From contig CM041465.1 of the NCBI GenBank assembly GCA_023213395.1, positions 100,881,741 to 100,945,740 of the forward strand: 64,000 nucleotides of DNA. The letters are read 5' to 3'. Below the pieces are notes generated by a model. The model saw nothing but the letters and a program-made list of their open reading frames with translations. It was not told the origin of the DNA and ran no database searches. This DNA is from Cycas panzhihuaensis. Its lineage: Eukaryota; Cycadophyta. Shown here in pieces: positions 22,593-34,666 of the stretch (position 1 is the stretch's first letter; each line of letters begins with the position of its first letter). A program made the translations under genes and the position numbers.

Positions 22593-23792
22593 CTGTTATC
22601 GTGGTGGATAACTGCGAGAACATAGGGATGACAATGCTAAGTTATATCGAGATGATATCCAGGGAGGACAAGGGGGTCTTGCAGAGGTATGGTCTATTTA
22701 ATGCCCTGAAGACACCTCAGTACACATTAGACCAGAGTTTGTTAGTAGATATCGTATCACACTGGGATTGGAGAAGGTACGTTTTACACTTATCCTAGGT
22801 GGGAGACATGACAGTGACGCCAAGGGATATCCAGCGGATACTAGGAGTACCGATGACTGGGAGGCTGGTTACACTGGGAGCACTGCCTAGCAATGAGGCA
22901 GCACATAGAGAGGCAGCAGTATTCTTTACAGGGACAAATAGATGGGAGAGAAGAGGAGTTCCTCTCTAGACTATGGTTATGTCCAGGATTCCTTGGGTGA
23001 GGAAGCTTATTATTTCAGGCATTCTCGCTTCGTGTTTCGTAAATGTAACTATAGGGATATCCCTGGGGGATGGATAGATGCAGTGCACTGATGTGAGGCT
23101 AGAGAGAGGATGGATTGGGCCACCGTGATAGCGACGAACCTCATCGCACAGCTAGATGCTATCAGGACGACCGACAGGGGAGGGCTATCATACAACACAT
23201 TGCTACAGTGCTGGTTCTTTGATCATTTTGGAGCAGTGGCACCAGCGAGGGGACCATACCCCATTACAGAGTGGGCCCCGATGGTCCACAGGTGGCAGAC
23301 CAGTCTGAGGGGGACAGAGGACCAGGCCCATGTCCGGTGCTCAGTGGAGGCTACATCGTTGGACCTCCTCACTATGATGGATTATGTTGCAGATCCGTAT
23401 AGGGCAGTGAGGTGGGACAGTGATGATGAGGCAGGCAGAGCATGGGCGCTCCCAGGTGATGATGATGACGATGGAGATGGAGGAGATGCAGCTAGCCCGT
23501 CAGGACTTATGGGAGAGGCAGGTCCATCGGGGATAGCAGGAGGAGCAACAGGACCATTCGGGACTGCCAGAGGAAAGGCTGGCCCATCAGGGGCTGTAGA
23601 GGAGAGCAGGGGCCCGTTGACGAGGGCCCGCAGGCTATGGTTCATGAGGAGATCTAGAGAGGTGACAGCTAAGCCAGTCTCAGTGAGGAGAGAGGCCCAG
23701 GCAGAGGTGGTACTTAAGGAGGAGGTACCAGCAGCTGGCGAGGAGCCAGGGGAGAGGTTATCACATGGTCAGAGGAGTCAGCGGCCACAGTA
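22593..23792 (+). pseudogene. Antisense PMD exon (interior 2)
   Basis: The plus-strand frame gives MTMLSYIEMISRED…LDQSLLVDIVSHWDW, VGDMTVTPRDIQRILGVP, ALPSNEAAH, NRWERRGVPL and LIATNLIAQLDAI-type sequence. It continues QCWFFDHFGAVAP and EWAPMVHRWQT, then an acidic Gly/Ala/Pro-rich linker with three similar GPSG-type repeats (23510-23600). The TAG at about 22796 and a frame change near 23030 break it; 23110-23793 stays open. The match to PMD is by motif pattern (FHLP…ITPGDI-like block), not by search. Confidence 0.75.
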
Positions 23793-23903
23793 GATGAGGC
23801 CTAACTATTTCCTGTCGTTTGATAACTAGATAGATAGTTTGATTTGGTTTTATTTCGGTATGCAGCTGGATATATATTGATATACGGTATGTTGGATTTG
23901 CAG

Positions 23904-24530
23904 GCATCACAGAGATCCGGCGGTTAGTAGAGGCCATAGTGAGGGAGATGTTCCCTCAGGTATATGCGGAGGGGTAACCACCCATCCAAGCAGAGGACCC
24001 ACCTAGATCGGTAGGTGCCCATATGGCATTATTCGTCCCATTGGCGAGGGTGAGAGACATCTAAGCTACGGAGTCCCAAGAGCACATAGCATTCAGGGGA
24101 CGGATGCAGCAGGAGCTGGATGAGGCCAAGGGCGAGCGAGACATGCTACAGAGTTGCGTACATGCTCTAGAGGATCAGGGAGGAGTAAGTGGAGACACAG
24201 AGAGTAGGGTTTAGCTAGTGATCCTAGAGGAGCATCTCTGAGAGATGAAGGAGAGGTTTCGGAGCATGGAGGAGAGACTCTAGGGAGTAGAGGGAGAGAG
24301 GGATCGTATCTAAGCTCGATACGATCAGCTGGTAGACCAGGTGGCATTGAGGTTGAGCAAGAGTAGGACGTATACCCACATAATAGTGACGACCCCGAGA
24401 TGGCCACGTGACGAGGGGAGCGAGGCAAGGAGCTTGTGGAGGCCCAAGAGGAGCCTCAGAGAGATGTGGTCCCCAGGAGAGGGATCACACAAACTAGGAG
24501 ATGGTGCCTTAGGAGCAGGGTAGCAATAGG
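23904..24530 (+). pseudogene. Antisense coiled-coil exon (interior 2)
   Basis: The acceptor GGATTTGCAG ends at 23903; the donor on the left has decayed. The frame reads ITEIRRLVEAIVREMFPQVYAEG, then RMQQELDEAKGERDMLQ and MKERFRSMEERL, a strong heptad-like run. It then passes SKSRTYTHIIVTTPRWPRDEG. Several stops stand at former Gln or Arg codons. Confidence 0.6.
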
Positions 24531-25160
24531 GTAGGGCATATGTATTTGATTTTGGCAAGGGAAAGCACGAGCCTCCAGGGGGTCATATATATAGAGTCAT
24601 ATGATTGTACCCCCCCTGCAAGGACACCAGCTTCCCATATGTAAGATGTAACACATGATTTTGATGTATATATATATATAGGGTGATTAGTACCCTATTT
24701 TGATATGAGATGGTGTGTATATCATATGTGGCAGATGACATTTATGTTTTGTTATGTATGTTATAGATGCTTTGTTATATGATGCATGTATTTCCTTCTA
24801 TGCATGGCTATATATCTAATAGTAGCACACACGTCCACTATGAGTAGAGGTGATAGGCATGTGCAGGGTTAGAGATAGAGCGACACACACGTCCATGGAG
24901 GTGCATAGTAGGATATGCAAAGAAAACACCAGGCGAGAGAGAGGAGTAACGATACTCTAGAGCATCATCCTGACTCGGGGATACACAAAATAGGAAGACA
25001 AAAGTCCCAAAGGGATATGGGAACACGGGTTTTGCGAGAGGAAACAGAAAGAAGAAGAGGAGGCCATCCTAAGTTACCATTCTACCCATGACTGGGAGAA
25101 ATGGGTGCAACTCAAGATGGTAGTTTAGGCTCATTTTGGAGCTTGGGTGAGGTGACAGCA
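24531..25160. other. Spacer between antisense gene and integrase end (interior 2)
   Basis: A (TA)n run at 24667-24680, TATG-rich sequence and the tail homologous to 10560-10960 are present. GTAGTTTAGGCTCATTTT at about 25120 is the uninterrupted version of the site where the composite entered E0. No further coding region is seen. Confidence 0.6.
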
Positions 25161-25163
25161 AGG

Positions 25164-26523
25164 TCACGAGTAAAACTTCTTAAGAAATTTCTCATTAATA
25201 GCTTTCTTAAACTCAAGACCTTCCAAGGTAGCAATCTTATGAGCACCATTACCAAGAGTCTCGATAATGATGAAAGGGCCAATCCATCGAGGTTTAAATT
25301 TGGTCAAACGATCATGAAGATATTCAAGTTTGAGGACGTGGTCCCCAGAAAACAAAGGATGGGAACAAAGATGTTTATCGTAGGTACTTTGTGAGTGAGC
25401 TTTGGACACTAGGTTAGCTTGATAAGCAGCTAAGCGTCTCTCATCCAAAGCCTCGAGGTCCAGAAGGCGAGCCTGATGGATCAACTCTTTATCGATAAGA
25501 CCTTGAAGAGAGACTTGCAAAGAAGGAATCTCTACCTCTAATGGGAGTACCACCTCGGTACCGTAGACCAGGGAGAACGAGATCATTCCTGTGGCAGAAC
25601 GGATAGAGGTGCGGTAAGCCCACAAAGCGGAAGACAGCTGAAGGTGCCAGTCTCTTTGAGACTAAGCAACAGTTTTTTTTAGGATATTAACAAGAGTCTT
25701 ATTGAAGGACTCCACTTGGCCATTTGCCTAAGGATAGTAAGGAGAAGAAGTTTTGTGAGAAATCTTGAACTTCTCGTAAAGCTCATCCATCTCCTTGTTA
25801 CAAAAGAGGGTTCCATTATCAGTGATTAAGACGTTCAGAATCCCGAAACAGAAAATGATGTGCTGGTAAACAAATGTAGCTATCATTTTACTAGGAGTAG
25901 TAATTAAGGGAATGGCCTCCGACCATTTGATGAAATATTCGGTGGCAGTCAAGATAAACTTGTGCTACGACTACGAAGGTGGAGAAATAGTCCCCATGAG
26001 GTCTAGCCCCTACTGAGCAAAAGGCCATGGAGAAACAATGTGGTGAAAGGCCTCGAAAGGCACATGGGAGATGTTGGCATATTCTTGACATCGCCGACAT
26101 CTTAAGAATAAAGGTGTGGGCATCCTTAAAAAGGGACAGCCAAAAATAACCCATGCGAAGGATCCTCTGAGCCATAGACTGGCCTCTAAAGTGGCCCCCA
26201 CAAATACCATGGTGGCATTCACAGAGTATTTGGTCAGTTTTTTCAGTAGTGACACAGCAGAGGAGGATCCCATCCAAGGACCTCTTGTACAATACTTTAT
26301 CCATGAGGAAGTATTGCCTAGCAGAAGTCCAGATGCGAGATCTACCTTTACTACTAGCATCAAGGCAATATTGCTATTGTGTGAGATACCGCACTATGTC
26401 GCCATACCACTCATTGTCGATGAGTGGATGAGGAGGGATGTCCTGAATCATCAAGATGGACTTATCAAGGAGAGAATCGTCAGCAGGAGCATCAAAGTAG
26501 TTAAGAATAAGGGTGTTCGCGAG
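25164..26523 (-). pseudogene. Integrase of interior 2
   Basis: HHCC-like region (ECHHGICGGH, then RILRMGYFW and RCRRCQEY), GLDLMG, VLITDNGT and the YYP start of the last catalytic block are visible. The C-terminal 154 residues (25164-25625) form one open frame: WAYRTSIRSATGM, LPLEVEIPSL, LEALDERRLAAYQ, RWIGPFIIIE and KFLKKFYS, with no chromodomain. A TAG at 26010-26012 (Trp before GLDLMG) and frame breaks near 25700 inactivate it. Confidence 0.88.
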
Positions 26524-27760
26524 CTACTCAGCTACCACCATTCCCTTCTTTGATTTCCGGTTAACGATATGAAGGTCGAATTCTTGAAGTAGGACAGCCC
26601 AACGACCAAATTTCACCACAACCAATGAGTGAGCAAGTATCACAAGGGATTGGATTAGACGATCACCTTGGTGGTATTACTAAGCAAGTAGTGTCGAAAC
26701 TTCTTGGTCGCATGGACCAAGGAGAGACACTCCTTCTCGACATGAGAGTAGTTAAGTTCAGTAGCCACGAGAGTGCGACTGATGAAATAAATAGCCCTCT
26801 CAGTTCCTGAGTCATCCTCCTGAGCTAACATAATGCCCAAGGACTCGTCAGTCGCCGAGGTATAAAGAATGAAGGGCCTATCAAAGCAAGGGGGCACCAG
26901 CATAGGAGCGGAAGCGAGGGCTTCCTTGAGTCCTTCGAAAGTCTTTTGAGTCTTGCCAGACCAAACAAAAAGAGCTCCCTTCTTCAATAGGTTCGTAAGG
27001 GGTTTAGCACTTATGGCGAAATCTGCCAAGAAGCATCTGAATAAACTAAGCCTACCTAGAAACGACTTAATCTGTCATTGAGTTCTAAGGGGTGGCATGA
27101 CAAGGATTGCCCTGACCTTGTCAGGATCAATCTGGATTCCTTGTTTAGACACAAGAAACCTAAGGAGTTTGCCCGAAGTAACGGGAAACATACACTTGAG
27201 CGGGTTCAGGCTAACATGATACTTGCGGCATTGTGAGAAGATAGCCCGCAAGTCAGAGAGATGATGGGCCCTGACATGTGAGAGGCCCATCATGTCATCC
27301 ATGAAGACCTCCAATGTGTTATCAATGAGGGCATGGAATATGAAATACATGGCTCTCTGGTAAGTAGCACTTACATTCTTGAGGCGAAAGGGCATTGCCT
27401 TGTAAGCAAAGGTACCCCATGGTGTAGTGAAGGCCATCTTGTGGCAGTCTTCAGGAGATATCTGGATCTAGTTATAACCAGAGAAGCTGTCTATTAAGGA
27501 CATGACTTCGAATCCAGCGGTTCGATCAATGATTTGATCGATGAAGGGGAGTGGAAAATTGTCCTTAAGATAAGCATTGTTGATGTCACAGAAGTCGACA
27601 CATATACGAATGGCCCCATTCTTTTTAGCAACGGGGACAATATTGGAGACCCACTTGGGGTAGTCAATGGAAGTGATGAGTCCAGCATCCAAGAGCTTCT
27701 TAACCTCCATCTTGACGGCGGCTAAGAGCTTCGGGTGAAGGGGATGCTACTTCTAGTGCA
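26524..27760 (-). pseudogene. Reverse transcriptase-RNase H of interior 2
   Basis: RT pieces at 27468-27710 (KWVSNIVPVAKKNGAIRICV, then DFCDINNAY and VMSLIDSFSGYN) and 27075-27437 (AFTTPWGTFAYKAMPF, LEVFMDDMMGLSHV) are separated by a TAG replacing Glu. RNase H is open at 26655-27029 (FILYTSATDESLGIMLAQED, then IYFISRTLVATELNYS and EKECLSLVHATKKF). The catalytic MDD is intact. A TAG at 26524-26526 lies in the linker toward integrase. Confidence 0.87.
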
Positions 27761-28520
27761 CGGGGAGCTTCTCAACCCCACGCGAAGATGTCTCGAAACT
27801 CCTGGAACAAAAGGGAATACTCCCTTACCTCATCAGGAGAGTATTCCATCCCAACCTTAATGACCTTGCTGGGGGCCAAGACTATGCCTTAGGTTGGCTC
27901 CATGCATATGGCATTCCCCTCCTTGAAGTGGAGAGGGGCAAGGTCAATGGGAGGAGATGGAATAGGAGACGGGATTGGGTCAGCGAGTGTGGACCCAATC
28001 GTAAGGATCTTCTAGTGGCCAAGCCTATGGTGACCAAAAGGCAAGCTGGAAGCTTGTTAGGTGCTCGAGTAAGGCTTCATCATCCTCGAAGTAATCCACC
28101 CCATGGATGACCTTACTCTGAGTAGACGAAGTGCTAGAGGAAGTGGAGGCAATGGGACCGTGATTGTTGTCGTGTTACCCGTCTTCCTCGCGAGACTCTA
28201 AGAGAGAGTTAAAAGGAGGCTCCTCGGAAGGAGTGAAAGGCAGTTCTTTGAAGCCATCACCTGCGGGAGGTGATGAAGGGGAAGAACTCAGGACAGGTAA
28301 GTCAACACGAGCAATGACATGCGACACGTAGGAGTGGCTATCCTCACTAATGAAAGACGTTCTAAATGGAGATCTAGAACGAGATAGGTGCGACCTACTG
28401 GTGTGGAGGAAAGAGACGGGGTGGAGACAATCCTCATCCTCGTTGTGCGACTCGTCGTCACTAAACGAGGCGAGGTACCCATAGCTCCCAATGTCAATAG
28501 GAATAAAATGCATGAGACTA
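27761..28520 (-). pseudogene. Protease-RT linker of interior 2
   Basis: Ser/Arg-rich linker with GSYGYLASFSDDESHNEDE and HVIARVDLPVLSSSPSSPP. The piece next to RT (27770-27900) is shorter than in interior 1, with local deletions. Confidence 0.65.
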
Positions 28521-29130
28521 GAAAAAGATGATGCAGGATCTTCTTCAAATAGATGGGTATACCAATGGAGTAAGCTGAGGCATGCGTAGAAGGACCTTGG
28601 CTTGTCTTATTAACAGGATAGGTTTGTTTGGCAAGCAGGCATTCACGGGGAATAACCCTCATTCGTCCATCATGGATAAATTTAAGTTGTCCCCAAAGAG
28701 TCAAAAACACAACTCCCATTTGGTCAAGGCATGGATGACCCAAGAGAAGGTTGTAGTCGACGTCAACGTCGAGGACTACAACATCAGCGAGGACAGTCTT
28801 GCCCTCGAGGGTGAGCGAAATCTTGACAGATCCCAATGGGGTCTTCTCACTACTGTCATAACCTTAGCATCACCATGGAACAGGTTCCAAGGCGGAAATA
28901 CCAAGCTCTTGCGTAACACATAAGGGCATGGCATTCACGGAAGAACCGTTGTCGATAATGGTCCTTCGCAGGGTACAATCGAGTTTATTGATGGTAATAG
29001 TGAATGGGAAGTTCTACTGACGTTCCCTTTGACACGTGGGAAGAAGGTCCTTAGGATCAAAAGAGATAACATGTTCATGACTTTGGGTGACACCCAAAGC
29101 GTGAATAGGCACGTCATTCGATCCTAAAGC
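28521..29130 (-). pseudogene. Aspartic protease of interior 2
   Basis: Active-site loop T-I-I-D-N-G-S-S-V-N-A-M (about 28940-28975), then VPW and a GYD block, VVLDVDVDYNLLLGHPCLDQ and LWGQLKFIHDG. The catalytic Asp is kept. The second position of the triad is Asn rather than Ser or Thr, as in E0, so D-N-G is a family trait. Confidence 0.8.
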
Positions 29131-31760
29131 TTCCAAAGGGAGAGTTCACTGCTTGGGATAACTCCTCAAAATGTCCATCAAGGACATTCCTGTAGCAATG
29201 GTATAAAGCTCGTCCATGACAGAGAAAGGCTTACCCTTCGCGGTAGGTTGGGTAAGTGCCCTTCGAAAATCGTAACAACCCAGACGCACAGGAATGGCCT
29301 TGGGGAAGAGAGGCACTTCCGGAGGAGGGTTCTTTGGAAGAGGATCAGAAGGAGTAGAGGAAGAAGCATCGGCTACTTCTTTGGAGGCTTGAGACTGAGT
29401 AAGGGCATAAGAAGCAGTATCCTTAAGTATTTGGATCACCTTTTTCCCCTTGTTCTGGGGCTGCGAAGGTGATGGGGTGCTACGGTTAGGGGAACAGAAG
29501 GAAGAGGACGAATCCCGGGCACCCTTCCCTTTGTTGCAGAAAGGACAGGAATTTGGCAATCTTCCTCGGTTCTAGTTATTCTTGGATTGAGTGTTGCAAT
29601 CATGTTCCCCATATTTGGGGAATGGATCCTTATGGACCGGTTAGTCTAAATTAGGCCTTGAGGCCCATTTAGGGGAGGAGTCATGTCGAGGGGCATGCTT
29701 GGGATGCTAAGCCCTACAACATGAGTCATTGTGGAAGCACTCCCCATGAATGGAGCACCACTTCTTCTCAAGCGGAGGATCTATCTTCCTCATTTGAGAG
29801 GACTAGGTATTTCCATTCCTAGGGAGGGAAGCTTGAGTTGCTTATTGAATTTGTTTGTTGGATGTTGGAGATGAAGGGGCTTAGAGTTTAAGCTCCTTCA
29901 TCATTCGTTCAAATGAATGTATGGCGGATGTGAGGGGGTCTAAAGACCTCTCAGTTTGGTGAGAAGAGGATTTAGAGGATTATTGAGGTTTAGTATCCTT
30001 GGTTGAAGGTGGTGCCTCACATCGCTGTGAGGGCTTTAGAGGTTTGTTGAGTCTGGCTTGGATCTTAATAGCCTCTAACGCTAAGCACTTGGTAATCGCG
30101 GAGTCGCATGTGGTCGCCCCCATTTTAAGGACTTCCACATATACTTCGGGACGAAGTGCGTTAACGAAAAGATCTCTCTTCATCTCCTCAGGCAATATGG
30201 CCTTAGTAGAGTGAAGCAGGTCATGGAATCGTCTCATAAAGTCACGATTCATCTCATCCTGACCTTGTTTAAGCGATAAGAGGGATTTCATTTCGCTCTC
30301 AAATGGACGAGCTATATCAAAGTAGTTGATGAATTCGTCCACCAATTACTGGAATGAAAAGATAGAGTGGGCAGGGAGGCGATAAAACCACTTAAGGGCA
30401 TCGCCCTACAACGATCGTGGAAACAATTTCATTAAGATATAATTGTAAGCCCAGTAGTCTATACATGCCATAGAAAAACTATATACGTGTTCAGCTGGGT
30501 CTTGTGACAAAGTTCTGTCAAATCTAGGAACTTCAGGAGGATGAGGCGACAGATTAGTTCTTAATGCCTCAATGGATAAAGGTGTTGACCTATAATCCAT
30601 GAAAGGATGCGCCCTTGCCTGGACTGTAGGATCAATAAATGAGGCAGTAGGTAACGAGCAAGGAGCAAATGGGGGCAACATACCCATCCCCCCTTGAGGA
30701 TATGTCCCTTGCTGGAAGGGAACTTGAGGATAGGTGCCTTGAGAGGGAATCAGGTTCTCTTGTGAAGGCATGGCAAAAGGGACTGTGCTAGATGGTAGAA
30801 AAGGGGGATGTGGAACTGGGTTTTGCCCATATGGGCCACCCGTGGGTGGGGCAATCCCATATGGGTGTAGCAGATCCACTCCATAAGCAGAGAGGTGGTT
30901 CCCTCTAACCTATCCCCGAGGTTGAGAAGTGTACCCCAGGGGGATGTAAAAGGAAGAGCCAACAGGTTAGTTTTGAGGGTGCATGGGAGCGGGTCCCACA
31001 TGACTAATGGCTGAAGGGTTAGTAGGACTGACAGGCCTACTAGAGAAAGTATGTGCCACATTGGGGGATGGCACACTAGTTTGGCTAGGAAAGGGTATGC
31101 TAACCTTCGACTGAGGGAAGGACATACCACGGTAAGGTCCCAAAGTACTAGGACCTTGGCGAGAGATAGAAGGTGCAACATGTGTCCCCGCAACAGCAAT
31201 AGGGAAGGAGCAGGATGAATGTGTAGGTACAAAGGGATTGGTTGTTGCAGGAGGAGTAGATGAGGATGAAGAAAGTGAGGGAGGAGTAGACGAAGAAGAG
31301 GCTCCCCCACAGAAAGCATCTTCAAACCATTTAGGACATGGTTAAAAATGAGCAGCTCGACGGCACTCGTTAAAAGATTCAACCACATCAGCAGGAGGGG
31401 TATCTACATGATCGTAAGAGGTAGAAAAGACCTCAAATTAAGTAGATCCCTTAGGACATTCCTCATAAGAGTCACCAACTGAGTGGTAAATCTCAAGAGG
31501 AAAAGATCCTTCTACCACATGGGTAGGAGGAAGGGTGTCAAGCGGGTGATGTTGGTCACCCAGGTAGTAAATAGGATCATCACCCTCTTGGGTGGATCTC
31601 GGAATAGAAGAGGGAAACTAGTTCATGAGGCTGAGGCTTGGTAGGCCCAATCAGAAGGGTATCCCTCCATAGTCGAATCAGAATCCGATGAAGGAAGAGG
31701 ATGATACCCGGGATCTTCTAACAATGGAGGTAAGCCACATGAGCGACAAGAGAAGCATCG
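29131..31760 (-). pseudogene. gag of interior 2
   Basis: It begins near 31758 (frame homologous to MRRFSHRL). Pro/Gly-rich part with YGIAPPTGGPYGQNPVPHP (30750-31390), then MDYRSTPLSIEALRTNLSPH, LMKLFPRSL, and VDEFINYFDIARPFESEMKS through TTCDSAITKCLALEAIKIQA (29980-30345). A decayed zinc-knuckle-like segment (29700-29800) follows, then the lead-in to protease. Stops at 31342-31344, 30910-30912 and 30346-30348 coincide with interior 1. The stretch 29980-30345 is open over 121 codons. Confidence 0.84.
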
Positions 31761-31910
31761 CATACAAGGCTAACCAACACTGTAGGAGAAAGAAAGGGCG
31801 ATAAAGAGTGCACATTGGGGGCTACCCAATGAAGAAAACGAAGTAGGAGAAAACCATAAGGAGGTAGCAATACTAACAGAAAAGAGCAGAGACTAGCTCC
31901 CTTACTGGCA

Positions 31911-31930
31911 GATCCCCAGTATGGTCACCA
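31911..31930 (-). promoter_or_regulatory. Primer-binding site of interior 2
   Basis: The minus strand reads TGGTGACCATACTGGGGATC beside LTR C, one base different from the interior 1 PBS. Confidence 0.7.
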
Positions 31931-31931
31931 A

Positions 31932-34661
31932 TGGATGCGCGTCTACGGGATAGCTACCTAACTGAGTAGGAATAATGAGAGCGGTCAATGGCACTATCAG
32001 GTGCAAATAAGAACCTATGAGTAAGGCAAATACCACATAGGGCACCCTGTGCCCCGGAGCGCAAGTTCGAGACCTGTGGATGGTACCCAGCTACCTAAAG
32101 ATGGTTCTTCACTTCAGTTAAGAAGAGAGGAGGTGGAAGATTAACCTGGGTAGATCTAGGAGAAGGATCCTCCCACCCTTGGATGGCCAGAAGGGAAGGG
32201 AGAGAACCCTTCGAGGGTTTCCCTAGAGTAGAGGGAAATGAGTAAGAGGTAAGTAGGTGAGCAACCTACAAATAAGATCTTCTCGGTTATCCGGCTAGGC
32301 GGGAGAAAAACTAAGCGAAGAGGAAAGGAGTGGGAATGATCGATCGATCAAGAGTTCCCCCCTTCGAAAGAGCAATCAAAAGAAAAGAGAGTGCTATGAC
32401 GTGTGTAAGTAAACTAAACCAAGCATAACAAGTCAATAGGACAAGGATGAAGTTTACAAGATGAAGGGAAAAGGTAACAAGAGGAAACTTCCTAAAACCA
32501 TTTCCTATGATAGATATAATGCGTGAAATGTAACAAATGAAATATGAACTAAAAGAGAGAGTCGGTTTCCCTTTTCCTTTTGAATGATCTAATCACTACC
32601 GTACAAAATCTTTTAAAGAAAAGAAAATGAAGTAGAGCGAGAGCACATACCCAAAATGGAGACGCAGTTGAAGCCGTGGCATTCCCACGAGATATCCAAG
32701 ATCGCTCCACAAAGCACAACGAAGGAAAGGGGTCACGGTAGAATGAAGCATGGGGCTTCCTTACCTTCCCCGGAAGTGACACTAGAGTGCCAAGAAAGGA
32801 AAAAAGAAAATGATGGCAGTAAATGAAATGCTAAAATAAAATATAAGTAGGGCACTTACCCGTAAGAGAGAAAGAGGAGGAAATCCCTTATGCCCTCCGT
32901 GTACCTACAAGTAAGCACAAATATCCCTCTCCAAGGAAAGGAGGCTAACAACACAAAATGGAGTCCCAATAACAGGTGCATATATATATGAAAAATAAAT
33001 CTCTGTATCTATATGTTAGTGTACATGAACCACAAGGTTGCAGCAATCATCTATGGAAAAACAAACTACTCAAATGAACAACAACTAGATAAGTAAGCCT
33101 CAGAGTGGCCCACCTCCCACAAAGAGCAACCCTTCCCTCCCTCAAGAAGCCACAAGGCAGCGAGGGTATGGCTATAAGACTGACTAAAAAATGGGATAGT
33201 AGAGATGCAAGAAAACCCAAATCAAAGCTCAACAAGGCCGGAGGGCTATGGGAAGCAAACTAGACTATTGAGAGGGGGGTTGAGCCAAGAAAGGTGACTG
33301 GGGCTTATGCGTGTTGCTTGGATCAAGAGATAAGCTCTCAAACCAGTGCTGCAACAAGTGCCAATGCAAATTTCAGTGGCTGGAAATGGCCTACTAAACC
33401 CTTACTCCACCCCAAGAGCAGCACGGGGTCAAAAGGGAGGTTTGGAGGGGCAAAAGCCTCTTAGGGAGCATGGAAGGTGGTACGGAATCCACCCAGCTCT
33501 ATCCCAAATCTTATGTATCCCTTTTGGCTATTGTCCTAGGCGTGAAACATAAGAAAAGAGGCCCTAACAATACAATAAAAAGCTCAAGGGAAAGGCAAGA
33601 AACAACCCTTTGAACGAGATAAGACAAGCTATTATAAACATGCAAAAACTAAGCATAAATTGGATAAAGGAAAGACCCTAAACCAACAAATACCTGTAGA
33701 GAAGATGGGAGGCATTTACCTCTATTAAAATCTACTAGAAAGGGGCTGAGAAATCTGTAGAAAGACTGTGGAGCAGCAGGTATGGAGCCCCTACTAAGAT
33801 GGCTGAAGGAGAAAGCCTACACGGGGCAAGGAAGTCCTGGAAACTCTTCAAAGAGACCCTCTCCAAGGTGTGCAAGGGATAGGAAGATGTCACAGCTAAA
33901 CCAAAGGAGAGCTGGGCACTAGAGAATAGTTGCAGCTCCTGTAACAGAAGTGGAGCAGTTGGGAACAGTAGAGAGCAGGGCATTTTTCCTTGTGATCCTT
34001 CTAAAATGAGGCAAAAAGATCCCTAAAATGACTTAGGTAGGACTTAAATACCCAGTATCAATCCTAATTAAGCGATTAGGGTGTAGTTGGCAGTGAGTTA
34101 AGTTGTGAGACACGTGGTAATTCCATAATAAATGTGAGAATTACCACGGTGGATTTTTAAAAATAAGTTGTGATAGTCATTCTATGGTAAATCTCACGAT
34201 ACCGCGAAATCTACTACTAAGTGACCAGAGGCCAACTGCCCAAACAACACTGGCTATGGGCCGGTGACTCAGAGGTCGAAGGGGTCAGGGCTACTTGCCC
34301 AGAGGTAGACAAGCTAACAAATGAGCTACAGTGTACAACAACAGGACTCAAAGGTGCAACAAGTTGACCAAATGACGATGGATCATCACACGAACGGGGG
34401 TGATATAAGCCAAATGGGTCTTAAGGTGAGTAGGGCAGAATGCGAAAAGTGACGTAGCCACCGGGGTGTCACACTCACTAGGAATGTGCCCCCGCTATAA
34501 TCATCATAGGCTAGATAGGTTTAGATGTCAACAGGACCATCTACGAAATCATAGCATGCAAGCATATACTCATCACAAAAGAAAACAACAATAAGGTAAG
34601 AAGCATACCTGTACTTACCTTAGTTGACCACTCCGTATCCATTCCTGAAAGCCAAGAAATA
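31932..34661 (-). repeat. LTR C (5' LTR of composite)
   Basis: It begins TGGATGCGCG and ends GAAATA (for GAAACA, one transition). It is homologous to LTRs A and B. The promoter TTAAATA is at 34044-34050 with CCTAAT-N6-ATTAGG to its right. GTAGT follows at once, the right target-site copy. Confidence 0.88.
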
Positions 34662-34666
34662 GTAGT

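Larger units (their letters stand above)
6520..34666 (-). mobile_element. Composite tandem retrotransposon: LTR A-int1-LTR B-int2-LTR C with 5-bp TSD
   Basis: Three same-orientation LTRs alternate with two internal regions. GTAGT occurs at 6520-6524 directly before LTR A and again at 34662-34666 directly after LTR C. Removing the insert and one GTAGT rejoins E0 into sequence matching the uninterrupted homologues at about 10923, 25120 and 46430 (…GTAGTTTAGGCTCATTTT). The whole composite therefore behaves as one insertion unit. PBS sequences lie beside LTRs B and C and PPTs beside LTRs A and B, as needed for a shared middle LTR. Confidence 0.88.

Noticed and set aside
24667-24680. (TA)n runs at 10476, 24667 and 45839 as independent microsatellites
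   Set aside because: They occupy the same place in the element and are inherited with it.
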